A DNA stretch of 14,355 bases from Frankiales bacterium (GTDB lineage: Bacteria; Actinomycetota; Actinomycetes; Mycobacteriales; SCTD01). Positions 1 through 5,387 of this stretch are shown here, in pieces. Both the position numbers and the translations under genes were made by a program. A model generated the notes under the pieces. The model was not told where the DNA came from, made no database searches, and was given only the letters and a program-made list of their open reading frames with translations. The DNA lies in NCBI GenBank assembly GCA_025965735.1, contig JAOPWK010000079.1, positions 1-14,355 on the forward strand, written 5' to 3'. Every line of letters starts with the position of its first letter. The stretch's first letter is position 1.

Positions 1-28
1 CACCAGTCTCGCTGCACAGGTCGCTCAT
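1..28 (-). CDS. Possible 5' end of a divergent gene (partial)
   Basis: An ATG on the minus strand opens a frame of nine codons (MSDLCSETG) that runs off the window without a stop. A -10-like TACGGT lies five bases before the ATG, so a leaderless transcript is possible, but there is no clear ribosome-binding site. With only nine codons no family can be named. The case rests on position: the DsrE-like gene is transcribed away from here. This could equally be chance. Confidence 0.25.
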
Positions 29-89
29 GATCGACCGTACGACGCTGTGGTTCGTCCACCAGTCCCGCCATCTCCCTGTCTCGGCCATC

Positions 90-95
90 TAGGCT
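90..95 (+). promoter_or_regulatory. -10 element of a probable leaderless promoter for the DsrE-like gene
   Basis: TAGGCT fits the actinobacterial TAnnnT pattern and ends six bases before the GTG start at 102. Transcription would therefore begin at or next to the start codon. No Shine-Dalgarno sequence precedes the GTG, which fits leaderless translation. No convincing -35 is visible. Confidence 0.5.
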
Positions 96-101
96 GCACC
101 C

Positions 102-458
102 GTGCCCCACCGCCTCGTCGTCAAGGCGACCGCCGGTGCCGATGCGCCGGAGCGCTGCGCGCAGGCCTTCACGGTCAGTGCCACCGCCGTGGCCAGCGGC
201 GTGCCGACCAGCCTCTGGCTGACCGGCGAGGCCTCATGGTTCGCGACCCCGGGTTACACGGTCGAGCTGGCACACAGCGCACCGCTCAGCGATCTGCGTG
301 ACGCGGTGCTGGCCGGGGGGACCTTGACGCTGTGCACGCAGTGCGCGGCCCGGCGCGGGCTTGGCGTGGAAGACGTGCTGCCGGGGGTTCGCCTGGCCGG
401 CGCTGCGGCGTTCCTCGCGGAGGTTCTGGAGGACGGCGCGCAAGCGCTGGTCTACTGA
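102..458 (+). CDS. DsrE-family (peroxiredoxin-like) protein
   Basis: The 118-residue soluble protein has a DsrE/DsrF-like fold signature. It begins with a beta strand (HRLVVKAT), follows with a helix rich in small residues (about 17-33), and carries a conserved CTQCAARRG segment with Cys78 and Cys81. DsrE-family proteins bind or relay sulfane sulfur on cysteines, and small actinobacterial members are often annotated as peroxiredoxin-like. The CxxC here could be a thiol or sulfur-transfer site, but its substrate is unknown. The GTG start was chosen because it sits six bases after a TAGGCT -10 element and no upstream ribosome-binding site exists. The gene stands alone and is followed by a strong hairpin terminator. 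Its closeness to the sulfur operon suggests a related role, which is inference. Confidence 0.75.
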   Translation: MPHRLVVKATAGADAPERCAQAFTVSATAVASGVPTSLWLTGEASWFATPGYTVELAHSAPLSDLRDAVLAGGTLTLCTQCAARRGLGVEDVLPGVRLAGAAAFLAEVLEDGAQALVY

Positions 459-460
459 TC

Positions 461-500
461 GGCCGCTACCCCGGCGAGCACGGCCCGGGGTAGGGCGGCC
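461..500 (+). terminator. Strong hairpin after the DsrE-like gene
   Basis: A 9-bp perfect stem (CTACCCCGG at 466-474 with CCGGGGTAG at 485-493) extends by five more pairs (461-465 with 496-500) past a two-base bulge at 494-495. The loop has ten bases. It starts two bases after the DsrE stop codon. There is no real U tract, which is common for actinobacterial terminators. It could also act on minus-strand transcripts arriving from the small peptide gene. Confidence 0.7.
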
Positions 501-575
501 TTCGTCAGTGCCCCGGTTGAGGGCTGCGATGGCTGGTTACGGCGACCCCGCCCTGTGGGCCGCCTCAGCGGTTCC

Positions 576-677
576 TCAGCGCTGACCCTCGTACAGCTTG
601 TAGACGACGTAGAAGGCGAACCAGCCGATGAAGGCGAACGCCCCCACGAGGATGAGGGTGTAGACGAGCTCGAGCAC
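576..677 (-). CDS. Small single-span membrane peptide (33 aa)
   Basis: A GTG-started frame of 33 codons begins VLELVYTLILVGAF and ends KLYEGQR. One hydrophobic, aromatic-rich segment fills about residues 4-26, and the positive C-terminal tail (YKLYEGQR) suggests a single transmembrane helix with a cytoplasmic tail. GGAAGG lies nine bases before the GTG, an acceptable ribosome-binding site. The composition is protein-like and differs from the Arg/Pro-rich shadow reading frames over the same DNA. The function is not recognised. It sits downstream of the DUF1416 gene, separated by a terminator hairpin, and a TAGCCT -10-like motif at 708-713 could provide its own promoter. In M. tuberculosis, as recalled, this side of the sulfur operon carries a different gene (a fatty-acid-binding-like protein). 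Confidence 0.65.
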   Translation of the reverse strand: MLELVYTLILVGAFAFIGWFAFYVVYKLYEGQR

Positions 678-923
678 CGAGAAGCACCTTCCAGACCGGG
701 GGTGGCCAGGCTATCGCGAGGCCCACCGCGGCTCGGACCAGGCGGCTCTGAGACGGGTGGCGCAGAGCCCTGACCACACCACGGCGGAGGATCACGGGCT
801 CGCGCGCAGCCGCTGGGCAGGTGACGGCTTGTGGTGCACACCTGCTGAGCCCCGGCCCCGCGGCGACGGCGACGGCGACGGCGTTGCGGTGGGGTGTCAC
901 GACCGCCCGCCGAGACAGCACGA
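678..923. other. Non-coding interval with hexamer repeat and inverted repeat
   Basis: No convincing gene is visible between the 33-aa peptide and the DUF1416 terminator. The interval holds a -10-like TAGCCT on the minus strand (708-713), a 7-bp inverted repeat (GCAGGTG at 817-823, CACCTGC at 839-845) and three tandem copies of GCGACG (863-880). Open frames crossing it are Arg/Pro-rich and look like shadow frames. Confidence 0.5.
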
Positions 924-951
924 AGGCCCGGCCCCCGAGGGAGCCGGGCCT
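924..951 (-). terminator. Terminator hairpin of the sulfur operon
   Basis: AGGCCCGGC (924-932) and GCCGGGCCT (943-951) form a perfect 9-bp GC-rich stem with a ten-base loop. On the minus strand it begins 20 bases past the DUF1416 stop codon and is followed by TTCGTG, which has few U residues. Its position right after the last gene makes it the likely operon end. Confidence 0.7.
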
Positions 952-971
952 CCGCCCGTACCTGCAAGCCG

Positions 972-1271
972 TTAGGCCGGGACGTCCACCGTGACCTCGA
1001 CGGCCTGCCCCTGCACGGCCGTCGCCGGAGTGTCGACCGACGTGCCCGGTGCCAGGGTGCGCAGCGTCCAGTCACCGGCGGCCGCGTAGAAGCGGAAGTA
1101 GCCGGTCGCGGAGACCTGCACCTCGGCGGTGAACTCGCCGGTGCCATCGAGCAGCCGGACGTAGGCGCCGGGCAGCCCGGCACCGCCGCGGGTGACGTGG
1201 CCGTGGATCACGGCCTCGCCGGCGCTGACCTCGAGCGAGGGCAGCGTGTCCTGGTCAGGAGCGCCGCACAT
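972..1271 (-). CDS. DUF1416 domain-containing protein (SseC-like)
   Basis: The 99-residue protein belongs to the DUF1416 family, which includes M. tuberculosis SseC1 and SseC2, encoded next to CysA-type sulfurtransferases. Recognisable features are the MCGAP start, the central GAYVRLLDGTGEFTAEV block, and the ATGYFRFYAAAGDWTLRTL block. The repeated beta-strand pattern resembles a carboxypeptidase-regulatory or Ig-like fold. The biochemical role is unknown, and a link to sulfur metabolism comes only from constant co-location. The gene starts one base after the sulfurtransferase stop codon. AAGGA lies nine bases before the ATG. It is the last gene of the operon, with a hairpin 20 bases downstream. 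Cys2 is the only cysteine. Confidence 0.9.
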   Translation of the reverse strand: MCGAPDQDTLPSLEVSAGEAVIHGHVTRGGAGLPGAYVRLLDGTGEFTAEVQVSATGYFRFYAAAGDWTLRTLAPGTSVDTPATAVQGQAVEVTVDVPA

Positions 1272-1272
1272 G

Positions 1273-2106
1273 TCAGACGTCCTTCTCGACCGGGACGCCG
1301 ACCAGGGAGCCGTACTCGACCCACGAGCCGTCGTAGTTCTTCACGTCGGTCTTGCCGAGCAGCTCGTGCAGCACGAACCAGGTGTGCGAGGAGCGCTCGC
1401 CGATGCGGCAGTAGGCGATGGTCGGCTTGGCGTCGTCGAAGCCCTGGTCCGCGTAAAGCTTGGCCAGCTCGTCGTCGCTGCGGAAGCTGCCGTCGTCGGC
1501 CGCGGCCTTGCTCCACGGGATGTTGATCGCCGTGGGGACGTGGCCGGCGCGCTGGCTCTGCTCCTGCGGCAGGTGGGCCGGCGCCTTGATCTTGCCGCTG
1601 AACTCGTCGGGGCTGCGCACGTCGACCAGGTTCTTGCTGCCGATCGACGGCACGACCTCGTCGCGGAACGCGCGGATGGCCGCGTTCGGGGAGGCCGCCG
1701 TGTAGGAGGTCTCCGCGCGGGAGGGGACGTCCTTGACGAGCTCGCGCCCGTCGAGCTCCCACTTCTTGCGCCCGCCGTCGAGGAGCTTCACGTTCTCGTG
1801 GCCGTAGTACTTGAACTGCCAGTACGCGTAGGCCGCGAACCAGTTGTTGTTGCCGCCGTACAGCACGACGGTGTCGTCGTTGCTGATGCCCTTCTTCGAC
1901 ATCAGGGCGCTGAACGCGTCCTGGTCGATGAGGTCGCGGGCCTCCGGCTGCTGGAGCTCCTGCGTCCAGTCCAGGCGGACGGCATTCTTGATGTGGCCGC
2001 CGTCGTAGGCGGACACGTCCTCGTCCACCTCGACGAAGACGATCTTCGGGTCGTCGAGGTGGGCCTCGGCCCAGTCGGCGTCGACGAGCACGTCTGCGCG
2101 GCTCAT
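1273..2106 (-). CDS. Thiosulfate sulfurtransferase (tandem rhodanese, CysA2-like)
   Basis: The 277-residue, two-domain rhodanese has the same length as mycobacterial CysA2/CysA3. The N-terminal rhodanese-like domain (about 1-125) is inactive-type and includes VFVEVDEDVSAYDGGHIKNA and DTVVLYGG. The C-terminal domain (about 150-277) carries the active-site loop CRIGERSS with catalytic Cys233 after TIAY, and SPDEFSGKI typical of the family. Such enzymes move sulfane sulfur from thiosulfate or persulfides to a thiol acceptor in the cytoplasm. The symbol cysA is left off because it also names a sulfate-transporter ATPase. The ATG overlaps the DUF4395 stop codon (ATGA), and AAGGGAG lies seven bases upstream, so the two genes are probably translationally coupled. 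Expression is likely set by the cysteine leader at 2538-2609. Confidence 0.95.
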   Translation of the reverse strand: MSRADVLVDADWAEAHLDDPKIVFVEVDEDVSAYDGGHIKNAVRLDWTQELQQPEARDLIDQDAFSALMSKKGISNDDTVVLYGGNNNWFAAYAYWQFKYYGHENVKLLDGGRKKWELDGRELVKDVPSRAETSYTAASPNAAIRAFRDEVVPSIGSKNLVDVRSPDEFSGKIKAPAHLPQEQSQRAGHVPTAINIPWSKAAADDGSFRSDDELAKLYADQGFDDAKPTIAYCRIGERSSHTWFVLHELLGKTDVKNYDGSWVEYGSLVGVPVEKDV

Positions 2107-2507
2107 GCGGAAACTCCCTTGGTGGTGGTGCGGCGGATGATGAGGTACAGCTCGCAGCCCAGGCAGATGCCGAAGGCCGCGTTGAGGAACGCCGCGGCGA
2201 GTGCCCCGGCGGTGGCGAGCAGGCCGACGAGCGGCGCGCCGGCCGCGAAGCCGAGCACCCCCACGACGGCGAAGACGAGCCCGACCAGCTGGGCGAAGCG
2301 CGGCGGGCGCGCGTCCTCCAGCTCAGCCGGTTGGGTGCGCTTCAGGAAGCGCCTCCAGAACAGCGCGTACGGGTTGGCGCCGCGGGTGCCCAGCGCGAAG
2401 ACGACCGCCTGCGCGGCGAGCAGCCACGTGCTGCTGGTGAGCAGCACGACGGCGAGGACGAGCGTGGTGGCCCAGGCTGCGAAGCGCAGCCCACGAGGGT
2501 CGATCAA
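2103..2507 (-). CDS. DUF4395 family membrane protein
   Basis: The 134-residue membrane protein has the DUF4395 hallmarks: DPRGLRFAAW near the N-terminus, about four hydrophobic segments in two pairs (roughly 10-38 and 75-112), a positively charged central loop (WRRFLKRTQP), and a C-terminal CLGC motif (Cys115, Cys118). Family members often sit beside thioredoxins and rhodaneses, so a thiol-relay role at the membrane is a reasonable guess, but no reaction is established. The start is TTG: AGGAG lies five bases upstream, and the out-of-frame ATG within that gap meets a stop at once. This is the first gene after the cysteine leader peptide, so its ribosome-binding site is the one the leader could control. 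Confidence 0.85.
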   Translation of the reverse strand: MIDPRGLRFAAWATTLVLAVVLLTSSTWLLAAQAVVFALGTRGANPYALFWRRFLKRTQPAELEDARPPRFAQLVGLVFAVVGVLGFAAGAPLVGLLATAGALAAAFLNAAFGICLGCELYLIIRRTTTKGVSA

Positions 2508-2609
2508 GACATCTCCTGGTGACGCGGAACGGTCAGGTCAGGAGGTCGGACAGAGGCAGCCAGCGGTGCGGCAGAGGTCCACCGCGCGTCGCTTCACCAG
2601 CACCTGCAT
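2508..2609 (-). promoter_or_regulatory. Cysteine-responsive translational attenuator (leader ORF plus anti-SD)
   Basis: The leader mRNA carries the Cys codons, then CTCCTG (2539-2544, overlapping the leader stop codon), a 20-base loop, and CAGGAG (2513-2518), the ribosome-binding site of the DUF4395 gene. CTCCTG and CAGGAG pair perfectly over six bases. A second pairing is possible between leader codons 4-6 (CTGGTGA, 2594-2600) and TCACCAG (2516-2522), which overlaps the same site. A ribosome paused at the third Cys codon (2550-2552) would cover the anti-SD and free the site, so low cysteine should switch translation on. This logic matches polycysteine leaders described in mycobacteria. The pairing is seen in the sequence, while the regulation is inferred. 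Confidence 0.7.
2538..2609 (-). CDS. Cysteine leader peptide (23 aa)
   Basis: A 23-codon frame starts MQVLVKRRAVDL and ends CRTAGCLCPTS. It resembles the short Arg/Val/Asp-Leu leader peptides with C-terminal cysteines that precede sulfur genes in many actinobacteria (xxRRxVDLxRxxxC pattern). Cys13 and Cys18 are TGC and Cys20 is TGT. The product itself probably has no function. The act of translating the Cys codons would report charged tRNA-Cys levels. The start is deduced from a TACCGT -10 element ending seven bases before the ATG, which would give a leaderless mRNA. The stop codon lies 30 bases before the TTG of the DUF4395 gene, and the last three codons contain the anti-Shine-Dalgarno sequence. 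The same frame stays open upstream, but that DNA encodes the thioredoxin in another frame. Confidence 0.8.
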   Translation of the reverse strand: MQVLVKRRAVDLCRTAGCLCPTS

Positions 2610-2614
2610 GCCGT

Positions 2615-3031
2615 TCACGGTAGCGCCTGCCCCAGCGCGGCCAGCACGTCGGCCTTGCGCGGCTGCCCGCTCGCCCGCTTCACCTCGCGCCCGGCCGCGT
2701 CCAGCACCAGCGTCGTCGGCGTCTTGAGGATGCCGAGGCGGCGCACGACGTCGAGGTGCTGCTCGGCGTCGACCTCCACGTGCGCGACCCCCTGCACGAG
2801 CTCGACGACCTCGCCCAGCACGCGGCGGGTGGCGCGGCACGGGGCGCAGAACGCGCTGGAGAACTGCAGCAACGTGGCCCGCTCACCCGGCGCCTCGCCG
2901 AGCTCGGCGAGCAGCGGGACCAGCGAGCCCTCCGGGACGCTGGAGCGGACCTTGCCGCTGCGCGACCGGTGCGCGAGGCCGGCCGCGGTGCTCAGCAGCA
3001 GCACCGCCCCCAGCAGCAGCAGTCCGGTCAC
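2615..3031 (-). CDS. Membrane-anchored thioredoxin-like protein (ThiX-like)
   Basis: The 138-residue protein has one N-terminal hydrophobic helix (about 3-20) followed by positive residues (HRSRSGK), then a thioredoxin fold. The active site is FCAPC (Cys62, Cys65), and the cis-proline loop GILKTPTTLVLD is present. The anchor suggests a membrane-bound, probably outward-facing thioredoxin, though orientation is not certain. It corresponds by position and size to M. tuberculosis ThiX (Rv0816c). The GTG start overlaps the stop codon of the DUF2993 gene (GTGA), and the valine codons just upstream are not usable starts, so translational coupling is likely. The gene's 3' end also contains the promoter of the cysteine leader. 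Likely partners are the DUF4395 CxxC protein or exported thiol proteins, which is inference. Confidence 0.85.
   Translation of the reverse strand: MTGLLLLGAVLLLSTAAGLAHRSRSGKVRSSVPEGSLVPLLAELGEAPGERATLLQFSSAFCAPCRATRRVLGEVVELVQGVAHVEVDAEQHLDVVRRLGILKTPTTLVLDAAGREVKRASGQPRKADVLAALGQALP
2617..2622 (-). promoter_or_regulatory. -10 element for the leaderless cysteine leader transcript
   Basis: TACCGT (read on the minus strand) lies seven bases before the leader ATG at 2609, so transcription would start at the A of the start codon. It sits at the very end of the thioredoxin gene and touches its stop codon. No good -35 hexamer is visible, which is common for leaderless actinobacterial promoters. 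Confidence 0.6.
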
Positions 3032-3750
3032 GACCGTGGCAACGCGTCCGCCGCGGCGACCCTTCCCAGCACGGTGCGGCCCACTGTCGCCACCACCGCG
3101 AGGCCGGCGTCCTCGACCTCGATGCCCGTGACCTCCAGCCCGTACGGCAGGCCCTGCACGGGAACCCGCAGGTCCAAGCGGCCGCCCAGCGCCCGCGTGA
3201 CCAGCCGGTCGGCCTTCTTGTTGCCCACCTCGTACGACTCGGCCGTCACGAGCAGGTCGCCGCCGACGACCTCGACGCGGGAGACCGCTGCGGCGCTGAA
3301 CGTCTGGCCGAGGACCCGCACGCTGCCCTTCACCCGCACCTGGCCGGGGCCGACCGGCGCGACGGTCAGCTGGCGGTCGCCGGAGCGCTGCGTCAGCTCG
3401 TCGTACGTCACGAGGGCCCGCGCCCGCACGCTGCTGACGGGGACCGAGGTGACGGACCCGGAGAGGGCGTCCCGCAGCGGCACCTGCACGCCGGTGAGGG
3501 TCGCCTCGAAGCCGGACACCCGGACCTCGCCGGCCTCCACGTCGGTCGCGCGCACGGTGACCTGCTCGTAGCGGCCGCCCACCGCCTGGGTGAGGAACGG
3601 GAAGCCGCTGATGCTGACGTCCGGCGGGGCAGCCAGGCCCGCCTCGGCCTGCGTCTGCTCGGCGATCGCGCGGGCGGCGAAGGCGGCGCCGGCGCGGTCG
3701 GCGACGAGCAGCAGCCCGAGCAGGAGGAGGAGCGCGCCCAGGCGCTTCAC
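3028..3750 (-). CDS. DUF2993 family lipid-binding protein (LmeA-like)
   Basis: The 240-residue protein has an N-terminal signal or anchor helix (VKRLGALLLLLGLLLVADRAG) and a DUF2993 domain over the rest. Typical family elements are the PDVSISGFPFLTQAVGGRYEQV block near residues 45-65, the alternating strand pattern, and DLRVPVQGLPYGL near the end. M. tuberculosis Rv0817c and M. smegmatis LmeA, which occupy the same place in the block, are periplasmic phospholipid-binding proteins needed to maintain lipomannan elongation. A similar envelope role is plausible, but whether this organism makes lipomannan is unknown. The GTG start overlaps the upstream gene's stop codon (GTGA). A longer N-terminal reading would be Arg/Ala-rich and antisense-like, so it was rejected. 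Confidence 0.85.
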   Translation of the reverse strand: MKRLGALLLLLGLLLVADRAGAAFAARAIAEQTQAEAGLAAPPDVSISGFPFLTQAVGGRYEQVTVRATDVEAGEVRVSGFEATLTGVQVPLRDALSGSVTSVPVSSVRARALVTYDELTQRSGDRQLTVAPVGPGQVRVKGSVRVLGQTFSAAAVSRVEVVGGDLLVTAESYEVGNKKADRLVTRALGGRLDLRVPVQGLPYGLEVTGIEVEDAGLAVVATVGRTVLGRVAAADALPRS

Positions 3751-4877
3751 GCGAGGACGAGCCGCCCGGCGAGCAGCGCCACCGGCCCGAGCACGGCGTA
3801 CGGGAGCAGCAGCGCGGTGGGACGCAGCGCAGCGACGCGGCGGGCGTCGCGCCAACCCGCGCGCAGCTCGGCGGCGCCGAGGTCGACGGCCAGGTCCGCG
3901 GTCGCCACGGTGGACGCGACGACCAGGCCCAGCAGGGCGGCGGAGCGGACCGGGAGGTTGCCGTCGCCGTAGCCCAGGTCCGCGATGAGCACGGCGACCG
4001 CGACGCCCCCGCCGAGGCCGAGCAGCAGGCCGGGCCAGCCGCGGGTGGAGCCGACGGCCAGCATCGGCCGCGGCGCCAGCCGGTCACCGACTCGCCCGAG
4101 CAGCAGGACGGCTCCGGCCGCACCGATGCTCACCAGCAGCACCTGCTCGCCGCCGTCGACCTGGCGCAGGGCGAGCAGGCACGCCGCGGCCACCGCGACG
4201 ACGATCACGACGAGGGTGTCGGCCAGGGACTCGGTCACCCGGCTGCGTCCCTTGCGGATCAGCTGGTGCAGCAGCGAGGCGACCAGGCCGAGTCCGGCCA
4301 CACCGGCCAGCCCGGTGATGCGGCCGTCATCGGCGAGCACCACCACGTCCGCGGCCAGCACCGTGCCGGTGGCGACCAGGAAGGCACCGCCCGCGGCGGG
4401 CGCGTCGAGCAGCGCGAGCGCGCCCAGGACGAGGAAGACCTGGATGCCGAGCACCGCCACGGCCAGCGGCAGCAGGCCGAAGACGGTCGCGGCCACGAGC
4501 CCGCCCGCGAGTGCGGCCGGCCACAGCCCCTGGACGAGCAGCGGCGGACGGCGCGGCGCACCGGTGGCGCGCACGATCTGGCGGGGCGGCTCCTCCTGCA
4601 CGGGCTCGGCGACAGCAGGTACCGCGGACGGGACGCCGACCACCGCGTCGGACAGCACGGCGTCGGCCGCGGTGGCGTCCGCGGGAGCGGCGACGGGCGC
4701 AGGTCCGTCCTCCGTGACGGCCGCAGCAGGTCCCGTGTCCGAGGTCGAGGTGCCCTCGGCGTCGACGCCCGCCGGCGCCTCCGGCTCCTCGCTGCCGACC
4801 CAGTCGCGAGCGGTGCGGTCCTCGCCGGTGCCGCCACGGCGGACAGCGTCCGCGGAGGGCTCCTGCTCGTCGCTCAC
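3747..4877 (-). CDS. Polytopic membrane protein with long acidic disordered N-terminus
   Basis: The 376-residue protein has two parts. Residues 1 to about 112 are low-complexity and rich in Glu, Asp, Ala, Pro, Ser and Thr, and are probably disordered and cytoplasmic. Residues from about 115 to the end form roughly nine or ten hydrophobic helices separated by short loops. The larger loops are LIRKGRSRVTESLAD and GRVGDRLAPRPMLAVGSTRG. I do not recognise the family and cannot name a substrate. The GTG start was chosen because GAGGA lies seven bases upstream and the frame before it reads Gly/Ala/Arg-rich. Its stop overlaps the start of the DUF2993 gene, so the two are probably co-translated. The pairing with a lipid-binding envelope protein suggests a membrane-lipid or envelope role, which is inference. 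Confidence 0.75.
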   Translation of the reverse strand: MSDEQEPSADAVRRGGTGEDRTARDWVGSEEPEAPAGVDAEGTSTSDTGPAAAVTEDGPAPVAAPADATAADAVLSDAVVGVPSAVPAVAEPVQEEPPRQIVRATGAPRRPPLLVQGLWPAALAGGLVAATVFGLLPLAVAVLGIQVFLVLGALALLDAPAAGGAFLVATGTVLAADVVVLADDGRITGLAGVAGLGLVASLLHQLIRKGRSRVTESLADTLVVIVVAVAAACLLALRQVDGGEQVLLVSIGAAGAVLLLGRVGDRLAPRPMLAVGSTRGWPGLLLGLGGGVAVAVLIADLGYGDGNLPVRSAALLGLVVASTVATADLAVDLGAAELRAGWRDARRVAALRPTALLLPYAVLGPVALLAGRLVLA

Positions 4878-4981
4878 GGAGTCATCCTCGCTCGCTCCGC
4901 AGCCGGCGGGCGCGCCCGCTCCTGCGTCGCGGGGCACCCCCCGACAGCTCTGCTCACCGGGCGATCGTGCCAGAGGAGCGG

Positions 4982-5233
4982 TCAGCCGCCCGCGAAGGGA
5001 GGCAGCACGTCGACGAGCCCGCCGTCGACCAGCCGCACGCTCGCGTGGTCCCGGCTGCCGACCGGGTCGCCGTCCACCACGAACGAGCAGACCTCGAGCA
5101 CCTTGGCGAAGCGGTCGTCGCGCACCGAGCGGGCCAGCAGCAGGGCCTCGGCCAGCGTCTGCGCCGACGTCTGCTCCGACGCGACGCCGGCGGCGGCACG
5201 AGCCCCGGCCCAGTAACGGAGGGTCGTGCTCAC
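4982..5233 (-). CDS. MoaD/ThiS family sulfur-carrier-like protein
   Basis: The 83-residue protein has a ubiquitin-like beta-grasp pattern: TLRYWAGARAAAG opening, ALLLARS helix, a CSFVVDGDPV strand, and a C-terminal tail VDVLPPFAGG ending in Gly-Gly. In MoaD and ThiS the terminal glycine is adenylated by an E1-like enzyme and made into a thiocarboxylate that donates sulfur. No MoeB/ThiF partner is in this window. Nearby rhodanese and thioredoxin genes fit a sulfur context. The GTG start has only a weak upstream ribosome-binding site. The gene diverges from glnR across a 154-base interval and is followed after about 100 bases by the membrane-protein gene. It could serve molybdopterin, thiamine or a non-cofactor pathway. 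Confidence 0.8.
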   Translation of the reverse strand: MSTTLRYWAGARAAAGVASEQTSAQTLAEALLLARSVRDDRFAKVLEVCSFVVDGDPVGSRDHASVRLVDGGLVDVLPPFAGG

Positions 5234-5387
5234 GGCTGCACGCCGCAGGTGAGGGGCTCGTCACACGTCACCGTCACGACCCCATCCTGCCTTCACCTGC
5301 TGATGCCCGCGGTAGTCTGCGCTCTCGAGGCAACGGCGCCTCTCCCCACGACGGTCCCGCCTGCGGGCTCGAGGAGGAGGCAGTCAC
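5234..5387. promoter_or_regulatory. Divergent control region between the moaD-like gene and glnR
   Basis: The interval contains a TAGTCT -10 element for glnR at 5313-5318, with at best a weak -35 (CTTCAC at 5291-5296), and a strong ribosome-binding site GAGGAGGAGG (5371-5380) seven bases before the glnR ATG. Three GTCAC copies at 5260-5264, 5267-5271 and 5273-5277 lie nearer the moaD-like gene and may be a regulator site. No clear promoter for the moaD-like gene was found. Confidence 0.55.

Noticed and set aside
863..880. GCGACG triplicate as a CRISPR-like or regulatory repeat
   Set aside because: Only three adjoining hexamers without spacers. In DNA this GC-rich a short tandem repeat is unremarkable.
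452..1183. Minus-strand frame suggesting a 243-residue gene over the 458-972 interval
   Set aside because: Composition is Arg/Pro/Ser-rich, it overlaps DUF1416 in another frame, and it crosses two strong terminator hairpins.
1192..2727. Open plus-strand frame across the sulfurtransferase and DUF4395 genes
   Set aside because: Antisense to well-supported genes, with Val/Leu/Arg-biased composition typical of a shadow frame.
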